Assembly: GCA_963777595.1 (NCBI GenBank)
Contig: CAVZRE010000011.1
Coordinates: forward strand, 141,645 to 205,644
Length of the DNA: 64,000 bases
Origin: CAVVFX01 sp963777595
GTDB lineage: Bacteria; Acidobacteriota; Terriglobia; Bryobacterales; Bryobacteraceae
Reading direction: 5' to 3'
Of this stretch, positions 28,061 through 38,410 are shown in pieces. Numbering within the stretch: position 1 is the first letter of the stretch; each line of letters begins with the position of its first letter. The notes under the pieces were generated by a model. That model did no database searches. It saw nothing but the letters and a program-made list of their open reading frames with translations, and was not told where the DNA came from. Position numbers and translations under genes: made by a program.

Positions 28061-29527
28061 ACTTCGTCGGCGCTGGGAGGCGGCGGCTATGCGCTGTCGA
28101 ACGGCGTCTGCGACGTCGACGCATCACAGTCCTCGGTCACGACCGCTGGGAACACGATCACGCTAACAGTCCCGGTGGCTTTCACGTCAGGGAACTCACC
28201 GCAGCTTTGGGCGTACACCTCGCTAACGAGCCTACACGGCAGCAACGGCTGGACGAGGCTCGGTTTCTTTCAAGCGCCGGCCTTCCCGGGTCCGCCAAGC
28301 TGCAGTCAGATCACGCCGGAACTACCTACGCGCCAGCTAATAGCCGGCCAAGCTCCGGCCCCGGTGAATTTCATTTTGAGCGGCGTAGAAAACGTTGCCT
28401 CAGTTGACTTCCTCCTCTATTCACAATCGAAATTCCTCACGAGCGCTCCCGGGGTCGTCAATCCCAAAGACAAAACCATGTACAGCATCCAGATTGGCTA
28501 CAACCCAGGGCAGCAGCCGACCCCAGGGGCATACAAGCTTCTGCCACGCCTGAACGGGAATACGGTGACCACGGGGTGCCCATCCTTTATCACCTTCTAC
28601 AGTGGACTGCCGGTCGAGCCCGGGCTGGTATCGTGCGACAGTGCGGCGGGAACATGGAGCGACGTATTAGGCGGCGGCGTTAACTCTGGGACGTGGACCA
28701 TCATCCAGAATGCACTCGCCAACAATAGCTTGTCAGGAACTTTTTCGGCTTCGTTCGCCGGCTTTAACCTGCAGACCTGCAGCGCAACCTGGGCGGTGAG
28801 CGCCAACGCGAGCAGCATGAACGCCGCCACCGGCAACTTCTCTGTCACGGCACTACCACAGTCAACGTCCGACCCGATCAACTGCCCACAAAGCACGTCG
28901 ATAACGGAGTCCGGCAACGTAAGCGGCACCGGATGCGTACAGGCGAGCGGAACCCTGACGGTAACTGAAAACTACCACGGACCGCAAACTGGCACGTTCT
29001 CATGGACGAGACCCGCGACGATTCCCGACGGGGAGACGACGGCCTTCGAGTCATGGACCGACGCTTCTGGGCTACCGACCGTGGGCCAATTCGCCCCCGT
29101 ACTAACCTCTAATGCGGGCCTAAACTTTGGCGGAAGGTTCGTAGCAGAGACGCAGGTTGGGACGAGCGAGGACACTTGCGACTTCGAGGGTTCCGCGTTC
29201 AACGGCTTCGGCCTGACCGGCGGCGGAGAGTGGAGCGTTCAAGACGACAACTCGTACGGTGTCGACCTTGTGGGTGTGTTTCCTTCTGTTGTCGGCTATT
29301 TCCAGTACTACGGGCCCCTATACTGGAGCGGAGGCCAGACCTCCTGCTCTGGAACCACAACGCAGCAGATGCAGATATCCACGAGCAGCCTCCCCCAGCA
29401 GGTCGGGCAGCCACTCAACCTTCAGAACTACGGAACGCCCAATACGCTCGTTATAACAATTGACCAAACAGGGACCCAATGCACGCGGGAGAACGCGAGT
29501 GCGTACCGCGCCTACAGCTTCCCATAA
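28045..29527 (+). CDS. Scaffold protein A, C-terminal third with conserved unrecognised end domain
   Basis: The frame is open from 27989; in-phase homology starts near 28045 (HIYTSSALGGGGYALSNGVC). It contains a Cys-bearing sandwich (VCDVDASQSSVTTAGNTITL; FFQAPAFPGPPSCSQITPEL), a domain with NNSLSGTFSASFAGFNLQTC and TSDPINCPQSTSITESGN, and an end domain whose core is LTSNAGLNFGGRFVAE, DTCDFEG, GGGEWSVQDDNSYGVDLVG, VVGYFQYYGPLYW and TTTQQMQIST. The same end domain closes scaffolds B and C (GLNFGGRDVIE; GLSFGGRVVQE). It is not a family recognised here. The next gene's ATG lies 5 bases after the TAA. Confidence 0.75.
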
Positions 29528-29534
29528 GGAAAAA

Positions 29535-30356
29535 ATGTCCAAGATAAGACCATCGCGGCCACTCTCGAACGCCATCGTCGGACTCGCGCTACTAACCGCC
29601 ATCGGGGCGGCTCAGGACCCGAAACTGTCGAGCGACAAGCCCCGTCCGCTGAGCGACGCGGTCATTCAGCTTCACAAACTCTACGGCTGGCTGATCACCT
29701 ACCAGGACCCACCGTACGAGCACCCAGACGATCTAACGATCCACACGCCCTCGAGTCCCGGCGGAACCGCCAAGAAAAAGCTCACGATCCCCCGAAAAAT
29801 GAGCATCTCAATTACGTACCCGGAGCCGAAGACAGGAACGACGGAAGAGCGCCGTAGGATCGTTGACTTGATAGTGGCGGCCTTCAGCGCAGCCGGAGCG
29901 GGGCAGTTCCGCGTGTACCACAATGGCGCGTTCTCGCACATCGTGCCGGTGTCGGTGAAGGGGGCTTCTGGCGAGGCGGAAAAGGTCGAGTCGCTATGCG
30001 ACATCGCCGTTTCGATGCCGCCTGTCTCGCGAACCATCAACCAAAGCGTGAATCTAATCCTGTCCCAAGTGTCGGAGCAGACGAGAATCCCCATCAACAT
30101 GGGACTCGTGCCAATGAACCTGTTTTTCCAGGGACAATACGTGACTCAGGCACGGGACGAAAACGCGTGCGACGCACTGGCCGGTGTGTTCGAGGATGAA
30201 AACGGGCGCCGATCCGCGCGGGGTCTGCCTCCCATCCACGTCGCCTGGGGGATGCTATTCGACCCAACGGAAAGGGCGTACTACTTCAACGTTGCCATCG
30301 TGGAAGCCCCCCGGCCCCCATCCATACTTCTCGGCAGCCCGCGGATTGACAAGTAG
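29535..30356 (+). CDS. Secreted 'YEDPPYE' family protein, copy 1 (unknown function)
   Basis: 273 aa from ATG 29535 (AAGGAAAAA upstream). A signal peptide (NAIVGLALLTAIGAAQ) is followed by PRPLSDAVIQLHKLYGWLIT and YQDPPYEHPDDL. This opening resembles the short STN-type fold of secretin/TonB-transducer N-termini ('Pl.eAl..L....gw.itYedP'), an inference only. A middle basic stretch (GTAKKKLTIPRK) leads to ISITYPEPKTGTTEERRRIV, then a helical domain (FSAAGAGQFRVYHNGAFSHI). It ends with YYFNVAIVEAPRPPSILLGS. Cys residues: LCDIAVS and ENACDAL. Three paralogues follow at 35419, 40454 and 41338, each after or near a scaffold. The next gene starts 17 bases later. Confidence 0.75.
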   Translation: MSKIRPSRPLSNAIVGLALLTAIGAAQDPKLSSDKPRPLSDAVIQLHKLYGWLITYQDPPYEHPDDLTIHTPSSPGGTAKKKLTIPRKMSISITYPEPKTGTTEERRRIVDLIVAAFSAAGAGQFRVYHNGAFSHIVPVSVKGASGEAEKVESLCDIAVSMPPVSRTINQSVNLILSQVSEQTRIPINMGLVPMNLFFQGQYVTQARDENACDALAGVFEDENGRRSARGLPPIHVAWGMLFDPTERAYYFNVAIVEAPRPPSILLGSPRIDK

Positions 30357-30373
30357 GACAGGAGAAGAATAAC

Positions 30374-31069
30374 GTGCAACCGATTTGCTCAGCCGTCGCC
30401 AGCCTCGCCATCATGATCAGCGCCACGCTCACACAGGGGGTAGAGGCCGCCACCATCACCGGCAAGGTCATCGACACGACCAATCACCCCATCGAATCCG
30501 CCATCGTCACGATCTCGGAAGGCGCGGTCTCCAAGACCACCCCGCTAACCTTCCACGGAGCCAGCACCCAAACCGCAGCCGACGGCACCTTCTCTTTCAC
30601 CAACGTCGACGCTGGGACCTACCTCCTATGCTCCCAAGTGCCTCATGGAACGCTCATCGACCCGTGCCAATGGACCAAGTCCCCGCCGCTCGCCATTGTC
30701 GCCTCCGCGACGGCAACCGCGACCATTATGCTCACAATGAACCCCGGCTACCGGCTTCCCATCCGAGTGAACGACCCGCAAAACCTGCTATCCGCCAACG
30801 AAGGAAAGACGCCCGGCGCGCACCTGCTGATCGGCGTCAGCGGCGGCTATCACTTCGACGAGGCGCTCGTCGACTCCGCCGACAGCGCCGGACGGAACGT
30901 CAGCCTGCTGGTCCCCCTCGGCGCGCCTATCGCGGTTACTGTCCAGAGCAACTTCTTTAAACTGCAGGACGGCTCCGGAAACGCACTCAGCAGGACCAAT
31001 GCCATCCCCGTCGCCGCGAGCGCGACGCCCACCTCCGGATTCACGGTGCAGGTCGTAGGCAAAAACTGA
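30374..31069 (+). CDS. Secreted carboxypeptidase-regulatory-like domain protein (subfamily B), copy 1
   Basis: 231 aa. GTG start at 30374 with AGGAG-type sites upstream (GGACAGGAGAAGAATAAC). Signal ICSAVASLAIMISATLTQGV, then ATITGKVIDTTNHPIESAIV, ADGTFSFTNVDAGTYLLC and LIDPCQWTKSPPL: the family Cys pair. The second half (PGYRLPIRVNDPQNLLSANE; KTPGAHLLIGVSGGYHFDEA; SAGRNVSLLVPLGAPIAVTV) is nearly shared with the copies at 36357 and 42193. It lies between the YEDPPYE protein and scaffold B, giving the order scaffold, YEDPPYE protein, regulatory-domain protein that repeats three times. Confidence 0.85.
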   Translation: MQPICSAVASLAIMISATLTQGVEAATITGKVIDTTNHPIESAIVTISEGAVSKTTPLTFHGASTQTAADGTFSFTNVDAGTYLLCSQVPHGTLIDPCQWTKSPPLAIVASATATATIMLTMNPGYRLPIRVNDPQNLLSANEGKTPGAHLLIGVSGGYHFDEALVDSADSAGRNVSLLVPLGAPIAVTVQSNFFKLQDGSGNALSRTNAIPVAASATPTSGFTVQVVGKN

Positions 31070-31149
31070 ACCCGCGCGGATGCGCGCCGAGAGCTGAACT
31101 GAGCGCTATACGGACTTGGGACATGACAAGAGGAACGAAAGGCTCAAGG

Positions 31150-34100
31150 ATGAGGCTCGCCTCACCGGCAGGATCGCTCGCAACCATCGCCGCCGTGCTT
31201 TGCGCGCACTCCGCCCTACTCGCCCAGGACGTAGGCAACGTTACGCTCCCAACACGACCGTCACCTCCGGAGGCCACTCATACCAGGCAACCAACTCCAT
31301 CACGGCCAATTCATTCGTCGTCGACCCCGGCGCTCGCGTCACCCTTCAAGCCGGGAACACGATCCTACTCCAACCAGGTTTCCACGCTCTCGCAGGTTCG
31401 TCCTTCACCGCCTCCGTCAGCCCAATCTACACGTCTGGCAGCCCGTTGTCGACCTCCGCCAGCACCAACATCGCGCAAGCCCCAACATTAACCGTCAACG
31501 TTCTGCCGCAAAGCGGCGGCACGATTGCTGGCGGAGACATCTACCTGCAGACCTATGGATCCAATGGCACTTTCCACCAATGTCCCATCAACTTCACCGT
31601 AAGCCCAAGCCAACTCACCATGACCGACTCGGGGCAGGAAATGCCGGTTCCTTCAGGCAGCACCTCGGTGATCACGAACTCCACGGGCGAGTGCTACGTG
31701 GCCGGCGCGAGTGCTATCGGCTGGGCGACCACCCTGTCCACGAATTCAAGCGGCGCCAGCTTGACGCTGGACATAACGTTTCCGATCGCCCCGTCCGTTC
31801 AGTATCCATTCACCTATGTAATCACGGAGGACACCTACGACAGCAATGGCGTCCTGTCGCCCCTCGAATACCTGGGCACGATTGCGGTATCCGTTGGACA
31901 ACCGACCCTGATTCTGACGACGACACCTTCGTTAGTAGTCGCTCCTGAAAATCATTACACTCAGTTCCAAACGAACCTCGTTGGAGTGAACGGCTTCACT
32001 AACTCGACCCAGATAACCATCGCTAATGAGCCGTACTCTCAAACGACGATATACCTTCCCAACGGGACAACCTACACCCCCAATGGGACGGACGGTCATG
32101 GAAATCCCACTTACTCGTTCCCGGTGCAAGTGAATCCGCTGGTCAATACGGGCACACAAATCATCCCTTGGGAAATAATGTCCGCCTCATACACGGTACC
32201 GGGGGCGAACTCCCCGCAGGGTCTTCTGGTGAATATCACAGAGAACCAGCCCTCCACCATCACCCAAACCATCACCTCCAGCCCCACGCCACGCACTCTA
32301 ACCGTCGATGGCGCCCAGTGCACCACCCCATGCTACCCACAATGGGCGCCCGGGTCGCAGCACACCATATCGGCAGGGAGCTACTCACCATCGTCAGGCA
32401 CGCTGTACACGTTCCAGAACTGGTCTAACGGAGGGTCGGCTACGCAAAACGTTTCGCCCGCCACGAGCACGACCTACACCGCCAACTTCACCACGCAATA
32501 CTACCTCACCGTGTCGGCCAGTCCATCGAGCGAAGGGACGGTCAACGTGTCGAGCGGCTGGCTAAACGCCGGCCAAGGCGTGTCGATCACCGCGACCCCG
32601 GCCAGCGGCTACCTATTCGCCGGCTTCACCGGCTGCGGTCTAAGCGGGACCAACCAGACCCAGACCTGTGTCATGAACGGCCCGGAGACCGTAGTCGCGA
32701 ACTTCGCTGCGGTCGGCCAGGTGACGCAGACTATAACGTCCGCGCCAACAGGCCTGTTGGTAACGGTGGACGGCACGCAATACACCACTCCCCAAAACTT
32801 CGCCTGGACCCCGGGGAGCAGCCACACCCTCGCCGTGACGACCAGCCCGCAGCCCACTGGGGCGACCACAACGCAATACACCAACCCGACCTGGAATGTT
32901 AGCGGCGCAGCGACGGCCAACATCACCGCCCCTTCGACGTCGCAATTCTACACCGCCAGCTTCACCACGCAATACTACCTCACCACGCTGGCGTCAGGCG
33001 AAGGCACCATCAGCCCCGCAAGCGGCTGGTACAATAGCGGCGCGACCGTGCCCATTACCGCGACCCCCAACAGCGGCTACAATTTCCTGGGCTTTTCCGG
33101 CGCACTAACGCTCACCGCGAGCCCTGCGAACCTGACGATGACCGCGCCGGAGACTGTGACAGCAAACTTCCCGTTACAGGGCCATATCTCCAATCCGCCC
33201 GCGCCGACCTCGGTCTCCCTGTCCGCCGCGCCTGGAGCCACCTCCGACGCATTCACATTTACAGCAGTATGGAGCGACACGAACGGAGCCAGCGACCTTT
33301 CAGTCGTAGAGATCGTGTTCACGCCAGACCAGACGCTCAACTACCTCGCCAGCATAGTGAACGGGTGCCACATCCAGTACTATCCCAGCGTCAATATGCT
33401 GTACCTGGAGGACTCGGCGGGCGAGGGCCAGTTCTATTCGTCCCCGCTAGGCCCCAATGGCGGCCAGACGCTGTCCAACGGCGTGTGCGTCGTCGACGCG
33501 GCCAACTCGACGTCGTCTCCCTCTGGCGACTTTCAGACGCTCACCGTTCCAGTCACCTTCGCTCCCTCGGCCCAAACGATCTACCAAGCCTGGACGTCAG
33601 CGACGACAGACGAAGACGTGACGAACAACTGGATATGGTTCGGAGAATGGACCGCCCCCGCCTCCGCACCCGCCATATTCTCGAACTCCCTGACAGTGAA
33701 CGGAGGCCCACTCGGACCAAACCTGAATTCGGGAACCTTCACCGCCGTCTTTACAGATGCCGCGGGCGTCAGCGATATCAGCGGCGTGGATATCGATTTC
33801 AGCACGAGCCCCTCCGGGGCGTCGAACGTCAGCGGATGCCACATCCAGTACATTGCAGCACAGCAGATGCTATTCCTATACAGCGCCGTCGCCGGACAAA
33901 GCAGCTACACGTCGTCGGCCTTGGGAACTGGCGGCCAGGCGCTGTCGAACAGCGTCTGCGACGTAGACGCCTCGCAGTCCTCGGTAGCGACCTCGGCGAT
34001 GCCCTCAAGCGGTCCCCTAAACACTCTAACCCTAACTGTTCCGATCGCCTTCATCTCGGGCAGTTCGCCGCAGTTCGGGGCGTATACTCTGGTAACCAAC

Positions 34101-35402
34101 GTGCGTGGCGGCAACTGGATGAGGTTCGGCTTCTTCCAGGCCGCTGCCTTCCCCGGGCCGCCTAGCTGCACAGTAGCGACGCCAGCAGTTACGGCTCTCC
34201 CGCAGACCGGAACGCCAGGGTATCTCAACGTCTCCGGCGTCGCCAACGTAAACTCTGTAGATTTTCTCCTTCAAACGGAAACGAGCACAATTCAGTCTGT
34301 GAGAGGGGCCAACCAAGGCGGAGGCACATGGCGAGCTCTGTTTAGCCCGACGTTCGGATTGGTGCTTGTCCCCGGGGCCGCGCCCCTCCTAGGCGGCTAT
34401 AAGGTAGTCGCACGCTTAAACGGGAACTCAACCATCCAGGGTTGCCCAGCTTTCATTTCGGTTTCTAACACCAACGTAACGAATAAAGGGGGCATCGCGT
34501 GCGACAGCGCGACGGGGAGTTGGACAGACGCGACCCTCGACTCTGGAACATGGACGCTCACGCAGGATCCGCTTAGCAATAACTCGCTGTCCGGCTCGTT
34601 CTCGTCGAAGTTCCCCTCTCTCAGTGGAACTCTGACTTGTCAGGGGACGTGGGGGCTCAGCACCGACGGCACGAGCAAGATGGACCCAAGCACCGGAACC
34701 TTTACGGTCATAGCATACCCACAGCAGACGTCAGACCCGGTCAACTGCCCACAGAGCACATCGATCACCGAAACGGGCACCATATCTAGCGCCGCATGCG
34801 ACACGGCGAGCGGGAAAGTGACAGTCACTGACAACTACCGCGGCCCAAGCTCCGGGACCTTCACCTGGGCAGCGCCAGCGACGGTGCCCGGCGGAGAGCA
34901 GTCGACCTTCCAGTCGTGGAGCACCGCCATTGGTCTGGACACACTTGCCCAGTTCTCCGCGGTACTGACATCCAACGCAGGCCTGAACTTTGGCGGGCGC
35001 GACGTGATTGAGAGCGCAGGCTCGGGGGCAGCTACTGACACGTGCAACTTCGTCGACGCCGAACTCCCCTTTCAGGCCAGCAACACCCTCAGTGGCGGGG
35101 ATTGGTACGTCCAGAGTGATAACTCGTACGGGAACGACTTTATCGGGCTCGGCCCGGAAACCGTCGGCTACTTCCAGCAGTACGGGCCAGCTCACTGGGG
35201 CGGGGGGCGCACGTCCTGCGTGCTCTCCGTCACCCAGCAGATGCAAATATCGACGAACAACCAGCCCGGCCCACCGTCGCTCAACTACCAGAACTACGGA
35301 GCGCCCAACCAGCTTACCAAGACAATCGACTCGACAGGGATTACTTGTACCCGGGGGAACGCGACTGCAACGCAGCCCTATGCCTTCCTCCCTACTAATT
35401 GA
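31150..35402 (+). CDS. Scaffold protein B (coathanger-like, Ig-like, PEGA/InlB repeats, conserved end domain)
   Basis: The longest nearly intact scaffold, about 1417 aa. The signal peptide lies in one frame (ATG 31150: MRLASPAGSLATIAAVLC... LLAQ); the rest lies in the frame open from 31116 to 35402. The switch is at about 31248, where CTCCCAACACG has one A fewer than CTCCCAAACAC in scaffold A, so one homopolymer base restores the gene. Domains follow scaffold A: SYQATNSITANSFVVDPGAR, GGDIYLQTYGSNGTFHQCPI, PEGA-like (TLTVDGAQCTTPCYPQW), InlB-B-like (PASGYLFAGFTGCGLSGTNQ; NSGYNFLGFSGAL), paired SGVDIDFSTSPSGAS and CHIQYIAAQQMLFLYS, and end domain (GLNFGGRDVIE; DWYVQSDNSYGNDFIG; VTQQMQIST). Two long stretches are near-identical to parts of scaffolds A and C. 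Probably an exposed adhesin; ligand unknown. Confidence 0.8.
31631..32051 (+). repeat. Near-identical patch shared with scaffold A (copy 2)
   Basis: Counterpart of 25757-26177 at a constant offset of 5874 bases, with one mismatch seen by eye. Divergence rises on both sides, so the patch is not simply selected coding sequence. Confidence 0.85.
32276..32765 (+). repeat. Near-identical patch shared with scaffold C (copy 1)
   Basis: Begins CTCCAGCCCCACGCCACGCA and matches 37321-37809 with few differences (one deleted base near 37464 and a few substitutions). Similarity falls after the GGCCTGTTGGTAACGGT word. The left edge is sharp, marking the breakpoint where scaffold C lost its 5' part. Confidence 0.85.
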
Positions 35403-35418
35403 CCCAGAGGACAAAAAG

Positions 35419-36240
35419 ATGCACAGAACCAGACTACTCCGAACGCCGATACTCGCACTCATCAGTCTCGCGCTGGCGACCGTCGGAACAGCTCAGGAGC
35501 GCAAGCTCTCCGTTGATGGCGGGCGACCCCTGTATCAGGCAATCGCGCAGCTCCACAATCTCAATGGCTGGCTTATTTCCTACGAAGACCCGCCCTTCGA
35601 GCACCCGGGGGACCTGGAGGCGACCGCGCCGACCGCACCTCCGGGCCCGCCGACCACGAGGACGCATATCTCCCCGCGACACATGAAAATGGAAATTACC
35701 TACCAGGAGTCTAAGACCGGCGCCATCGAGGAGCAGCGCAAGATAGTGGACGACATCGTCGCACAGGCAGTAGCGGCAGGGGCGGGAAATTTCCGCGTCT
35801 ACCACAATGGCCAATTCTCGCACCTCGTTCCCGTGTCCGTGAGGAAGGTCAGCGGGGAGATGGAGAAAGTAACGTCCATCTGCGACGTCAAGGTGTCGCT
35901 CCCTCAGGCCACACGCACGCTTTGGGACAGCGTCGGCCTGATCCTCTCGGAGGTATCGCACACATCAAACATCCCCGTGACGCTGGGAATGTTCCCGACG
36001 AATCTCTTCCTGCAGCGACGATACCAGACCGAGGCGCAGGACGAGAACGCCTGTGATGTTCTTGACAGGGTCCTCGAAGACCCGAACGTGCACCGAAACG
36101 AGATAGGTGCGCCCTTAATTCATCTGGCTTGGGTAATGCTGTACGACGTGGCAGGCAAGACATACTATTTCAGCGTCGTTCAGCCGACACCGCAGGCACC
36201 CCCTTCCATGGTTCTCGGTAACCCACGCATCGCGAGGTAA
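35419..36240 (+). CDS. Secreted 'YEDPPYE' family protein, copy 2 (unknown function)
   Basis: 273 aa from ATG 35419, 16 bases after the scaffold B stop (GAGGACAAAAAG upstream). Signal RTPILALISLALATVGTAQ, then GRPLYQAIAQLHNLNGWLIS and YEDPPFEHPGDLEA, a Pro-rich link (TAPPGPPTTRTHISPR), ITYQESKTGAIEEQRKIVDD, then AGAGNFRVYHNGQFSHLVPV. It ends TYYFSVVQPTPQAPPSMVLG. It keeps the two Cys positions (SICDVKVS; ENACDVL). The copies differ most in the linker. The arrangement scaffold then YEDPPYE protein, with almost no gap, suggests the two are made together and may bind each other; this is inference. Confidence 0.75.
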   Translation: MHRTRLLRTPILALISLALATVGTAQERKLSVDGGRPLYQAIAQLHNLNGWLISYEDPPFEHPGDLEATAPTAPPGPPTTRTHISPRHMKMEITYQESKTGAIEEQRKIVDDIVAQAVAAGAGNFRVYHNGQFSHLVPVSVRKVSGEMEKVTSICDVKVSLPQATRTLWDSVGLILSEVSHTSNIPVTLGMFPTNLFLQRRYQTEAQDENACDVLDRVLEDPNVHRNEIGAPLIHLAWVMLYDVAGKTYYFSVVQPTPQAPPSMVLGNPRIAR

Positions 36241-36356
36241 CAGCCCGAAAGAATATCCATCCTTTGACACGGTCAGGCTACAAGTACGTGGGCGAACGCT
36301 CCGCGGATTAGGCGGACTGGCTGAAGACTTTTCATTTAACAAGATCGGAGTATACA

Positions 36357-37049
36357 ATGTCGAGAAATCCATACACTGCCGCGACCGCAATTAGCGTCCT
36401 CGCGATCCTGGCCCAAAACTCGGTCGCCGCCACTATCACCGGCAAGGTCGTCGACACCTCTAACCACGCCGTCCCCGCAGCCATCGTGACCATCTCGGAA
36501 GCCGCGCCCTCCAAGACCGACCCACCAACCTTTCACGGGGCTGGCACCCAAACGGCAGCGGACGGCACCTTCTCCTTCACCAACCTCGACGCCGGGACCT
36601 ACCTCGTATGCTCCCAAGTTCCCCACGGCTCGCTCCTCAACCCTTGCCAATGGACCAAGACCCTCCCGCTGGTCACTGTCGCCTCCTCAACCGCAACCGC
36701 CTCCATCACCCTCACCATGCAACCCGGCTACCGGCTTCCCGTCCGCGTCAACGACCCGCAAAACCTGCTCGCCGCCAACGAGGGCAAGACCCCCGGCGCG
36801 CACCTGCTCATCGGCATCTCCGGCGGTTACCATTTCGAGGAGGCGCTCATCGACTCCACCGACAGCGCGGGCCGCAACGTCAGCCTGCTCGTCCCCTTCG
36901 GCGTGCCCATCGCGGTCACGGTCCAGAGCAACTTCCTCAAGCTGCAGGACGCCGCCGGAAACCCGCTCAACAAGACCAACGCGATCTCCGTCCCCGCCAG
37001 CGCAACAGCCACCTCAGGATTCACCGTCCAGGTCGTGGGCAAGAACTGA
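36357..37049 (+). CDS. Secreted carboxypeptidase-regulatory-like domain protein (subfamily B), copy 2
   Basis: 230 aa from ATG 36357. Signal AATAISVLAILAQNSVA, then ATITGKVVDTSNHAVPAAIV, ADGTFSFTNLDAGTYLVC and LLNPCQWTKTLPL (family Cys pair, Asp of DPC replaced by Asn). The C-terminal half is almost the same as the 30374 copy (PGYRLPVRVNDPQNLLAANE; GAHLLIGISGGYHFEEALID). The gap before it (36241-36356) is longer than between other array genes and has GATCGGAG 10 bases before the ATG, so a separate promoter is possible. Intact frame. Confidence 0.85.
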   Translation: MSRNPYTAATAISVLAILAQNSVAATITGKVVDTSNHAVPAAIVTISEAAPSKTDPPTFHGAGTQTAADGTFSFTNLDAGTYLVCSQVPHGSLLNPCQWTKTLPLVTVASSTATASITLTMQPGYRLPVRVNDPQNLLAANEGKTPGAHLLIGISGGYHFEEALIDSTDSAGRNVSLLVPFGVPIAVTVQSNFLKLQDAAGNPLNKTNAISVPASATATSGFTVQVVGKN

Positions 37050-37320
37050 GGCGCTCAGCCAAGCGGTCCTGACGCCTTCACAACATTTCATCCAACCCCG
37101 TCAATCACTTGCGGACCGAGCCCTCTCAAAGCCCGCGAAACGCAGGCTACGCTGAAAGTAGATGATTGGAAGGAAAATTCGTGTTCATTCGTGTTCATTC
37201 GTGGCCCAATGTTTCCCCATGCCCATCCAACCCCATCAATCCATGCCGCTTACCGAAAATTGGGTTTGTTTCGCAAAATGCTCGCGCGACCGCGGACCCT
37301 CCCATGAGTTCGTTTTTTCG
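37050..37320. other. Intergenic region with short direct repeats and a recombination breakpoint
   Basis: No gene is supported. It holds a tandem repeat at 37178-37204, a loosely repeated CATCCAACCCC-TCAATC word (near 37090 and 37223), and ends at 37320, where unrelated sequence joins the CTCCAGCCCC edge of a scaffold fragment. Short frames crossing it (from 37162 and 37166) are accidental 5' extensions. Confidence 0.6.
37178..37204 (+). repeat. Direct repeat of TTCGTGTTCA (two and a half units)
   Basis: Two perfect 10-base units followed by TTCGTGG. It lies in the gap where the third scaffold is fused to foreign 5' sequence. Short words of this type occur as dispersed intergenic repeats in several environmental bacteria; that link is from memory and unverified. 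Confidence 0.7.
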
Positions 37321-37809
37321 CTCCAGCCCCACGCCACGCACTCTAACCGTCGATGGCGCCCAACGCACCACCCCATGCTACCCACAATGGGCGCCCGGGT
37401 CGCAGCACACCATATCGGCAGGGAGCTACTCACCATCGTCAGGCACGCTGTACACGTTCCAGACTGGTCTAACGGAGGGTCGGCTACGCAAAACGTTTCG
37501 CCCGCCACGAGCACGACCTACACCGCCAACTTCACCACGCAATACTACCTCACCATGTCGGCCAGTCCATCGAGCGAAGGGACGGTCAACGTGTCGAGCG
37601 GCTGGCTAAACGCCGGCCAAGGCGTGTCGATCACCGCGACCCCGGCCAGCGGCTACCTATTCGCCGGCTTCACCGGCTGCGGTCTAAGCGGGACCAACCA
37701 GACCCAGACCTGTGTCATGAACGGCCCGGAGACCGTAGTCGCGAACTTCGCTGCGGTCGGCCAGGTGACGCAGACTATAACGTCCGCGCCAACAGGCCTG
37801 TTGGTAACG
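37321..37809 (+). repeat. Near-identical patch shared with scaffold B (copy 2)
   Basis: Counterpart of 32276-32765. The left edge is sharp, with unrelated sequence before CTCCAGCC. Confidence 0.85.
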
Positions 37810-38410
37810 GTCGACGGCACGCAATACACCACTCCTCAAAACTTCGCCTGGACCCCGGGGAGCAGCCACACCCTCGCGGTGACAACCAGCCCGCAACCCA
37901 CCGGGGCGACCACAACGCAATACACCAACCCGACCTGGAATGTTAGCGGCGCAGCGTCGGCCAGCATAACGGCACCCTCCACATCCCAAACCTACACCGC
38001 CAGCTTCACCACGCAATACTACCTCACCACGTCCTCGATAGGCGAGGGCAGTATCAGCCCTGCAAGCGGCTGGTACAACAGCGGCACCGTGGTGGCCGTC
38101 ACCGCGACCCCTAACAGCGGCTACACGTTCGTGGATTTTACCGGCGCTCTAACAGGGACCACGAGCCCAGAGAACCTGACAATGACCGCGCCCGAGTCCG
38201 TGACGGCGAATTTCCCCCTGCAGGGCTATATCCTAAGCGCGGTGCCGAGTTCGGTCTCACTGACCTCGACAGGAACCAACGACTCATACGTTTTCACGGC
38301 ACAGTGGACTGACCCAAGCGGGGACGCCGACAACCTTCTGGAGGTCCAGGTGGGATTCCAGACGCCGCCGGGCGACGATTACACGACCACGCACGCTCAA
38401 CGGATGCGCC
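37321..38410 (+). pseudogene. Scaffold protein C, 5'-truncated PEGA/InlB repeat part
   Basis: It starts abruptly inside a PEGA-like unit (TPRTLTVDGAQRTTPCYPQW). The signal peptide, coathanger-like and first Ig-like domains of scaffolds A and B (about 370 residues) are absent. After a one-base deletion near 37464 (CAGACTGG for CAGAACTGG) it runs in the frame 37162-38493: NGGSATQNVSPATSTTYTAN, PASGYLFAGFTGCGLSGTNQ, GLLVTVDGTQYTTPQNFAW, NSGYTFVDFTGALTGTTSPE. Near 38400 the frame changes again at the CAIQYYPPANDVNG motif. Without an export signal the product, if made, would stay in the cytoplasm; a truncated duplicate is the simplest reading. Confidence 0.7.

Noticed and set aside
37178..37204. 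CRISPR-like repeats
   Set aside because: Ten-base units directly abut with no spacers, and no cas gene is in the window.
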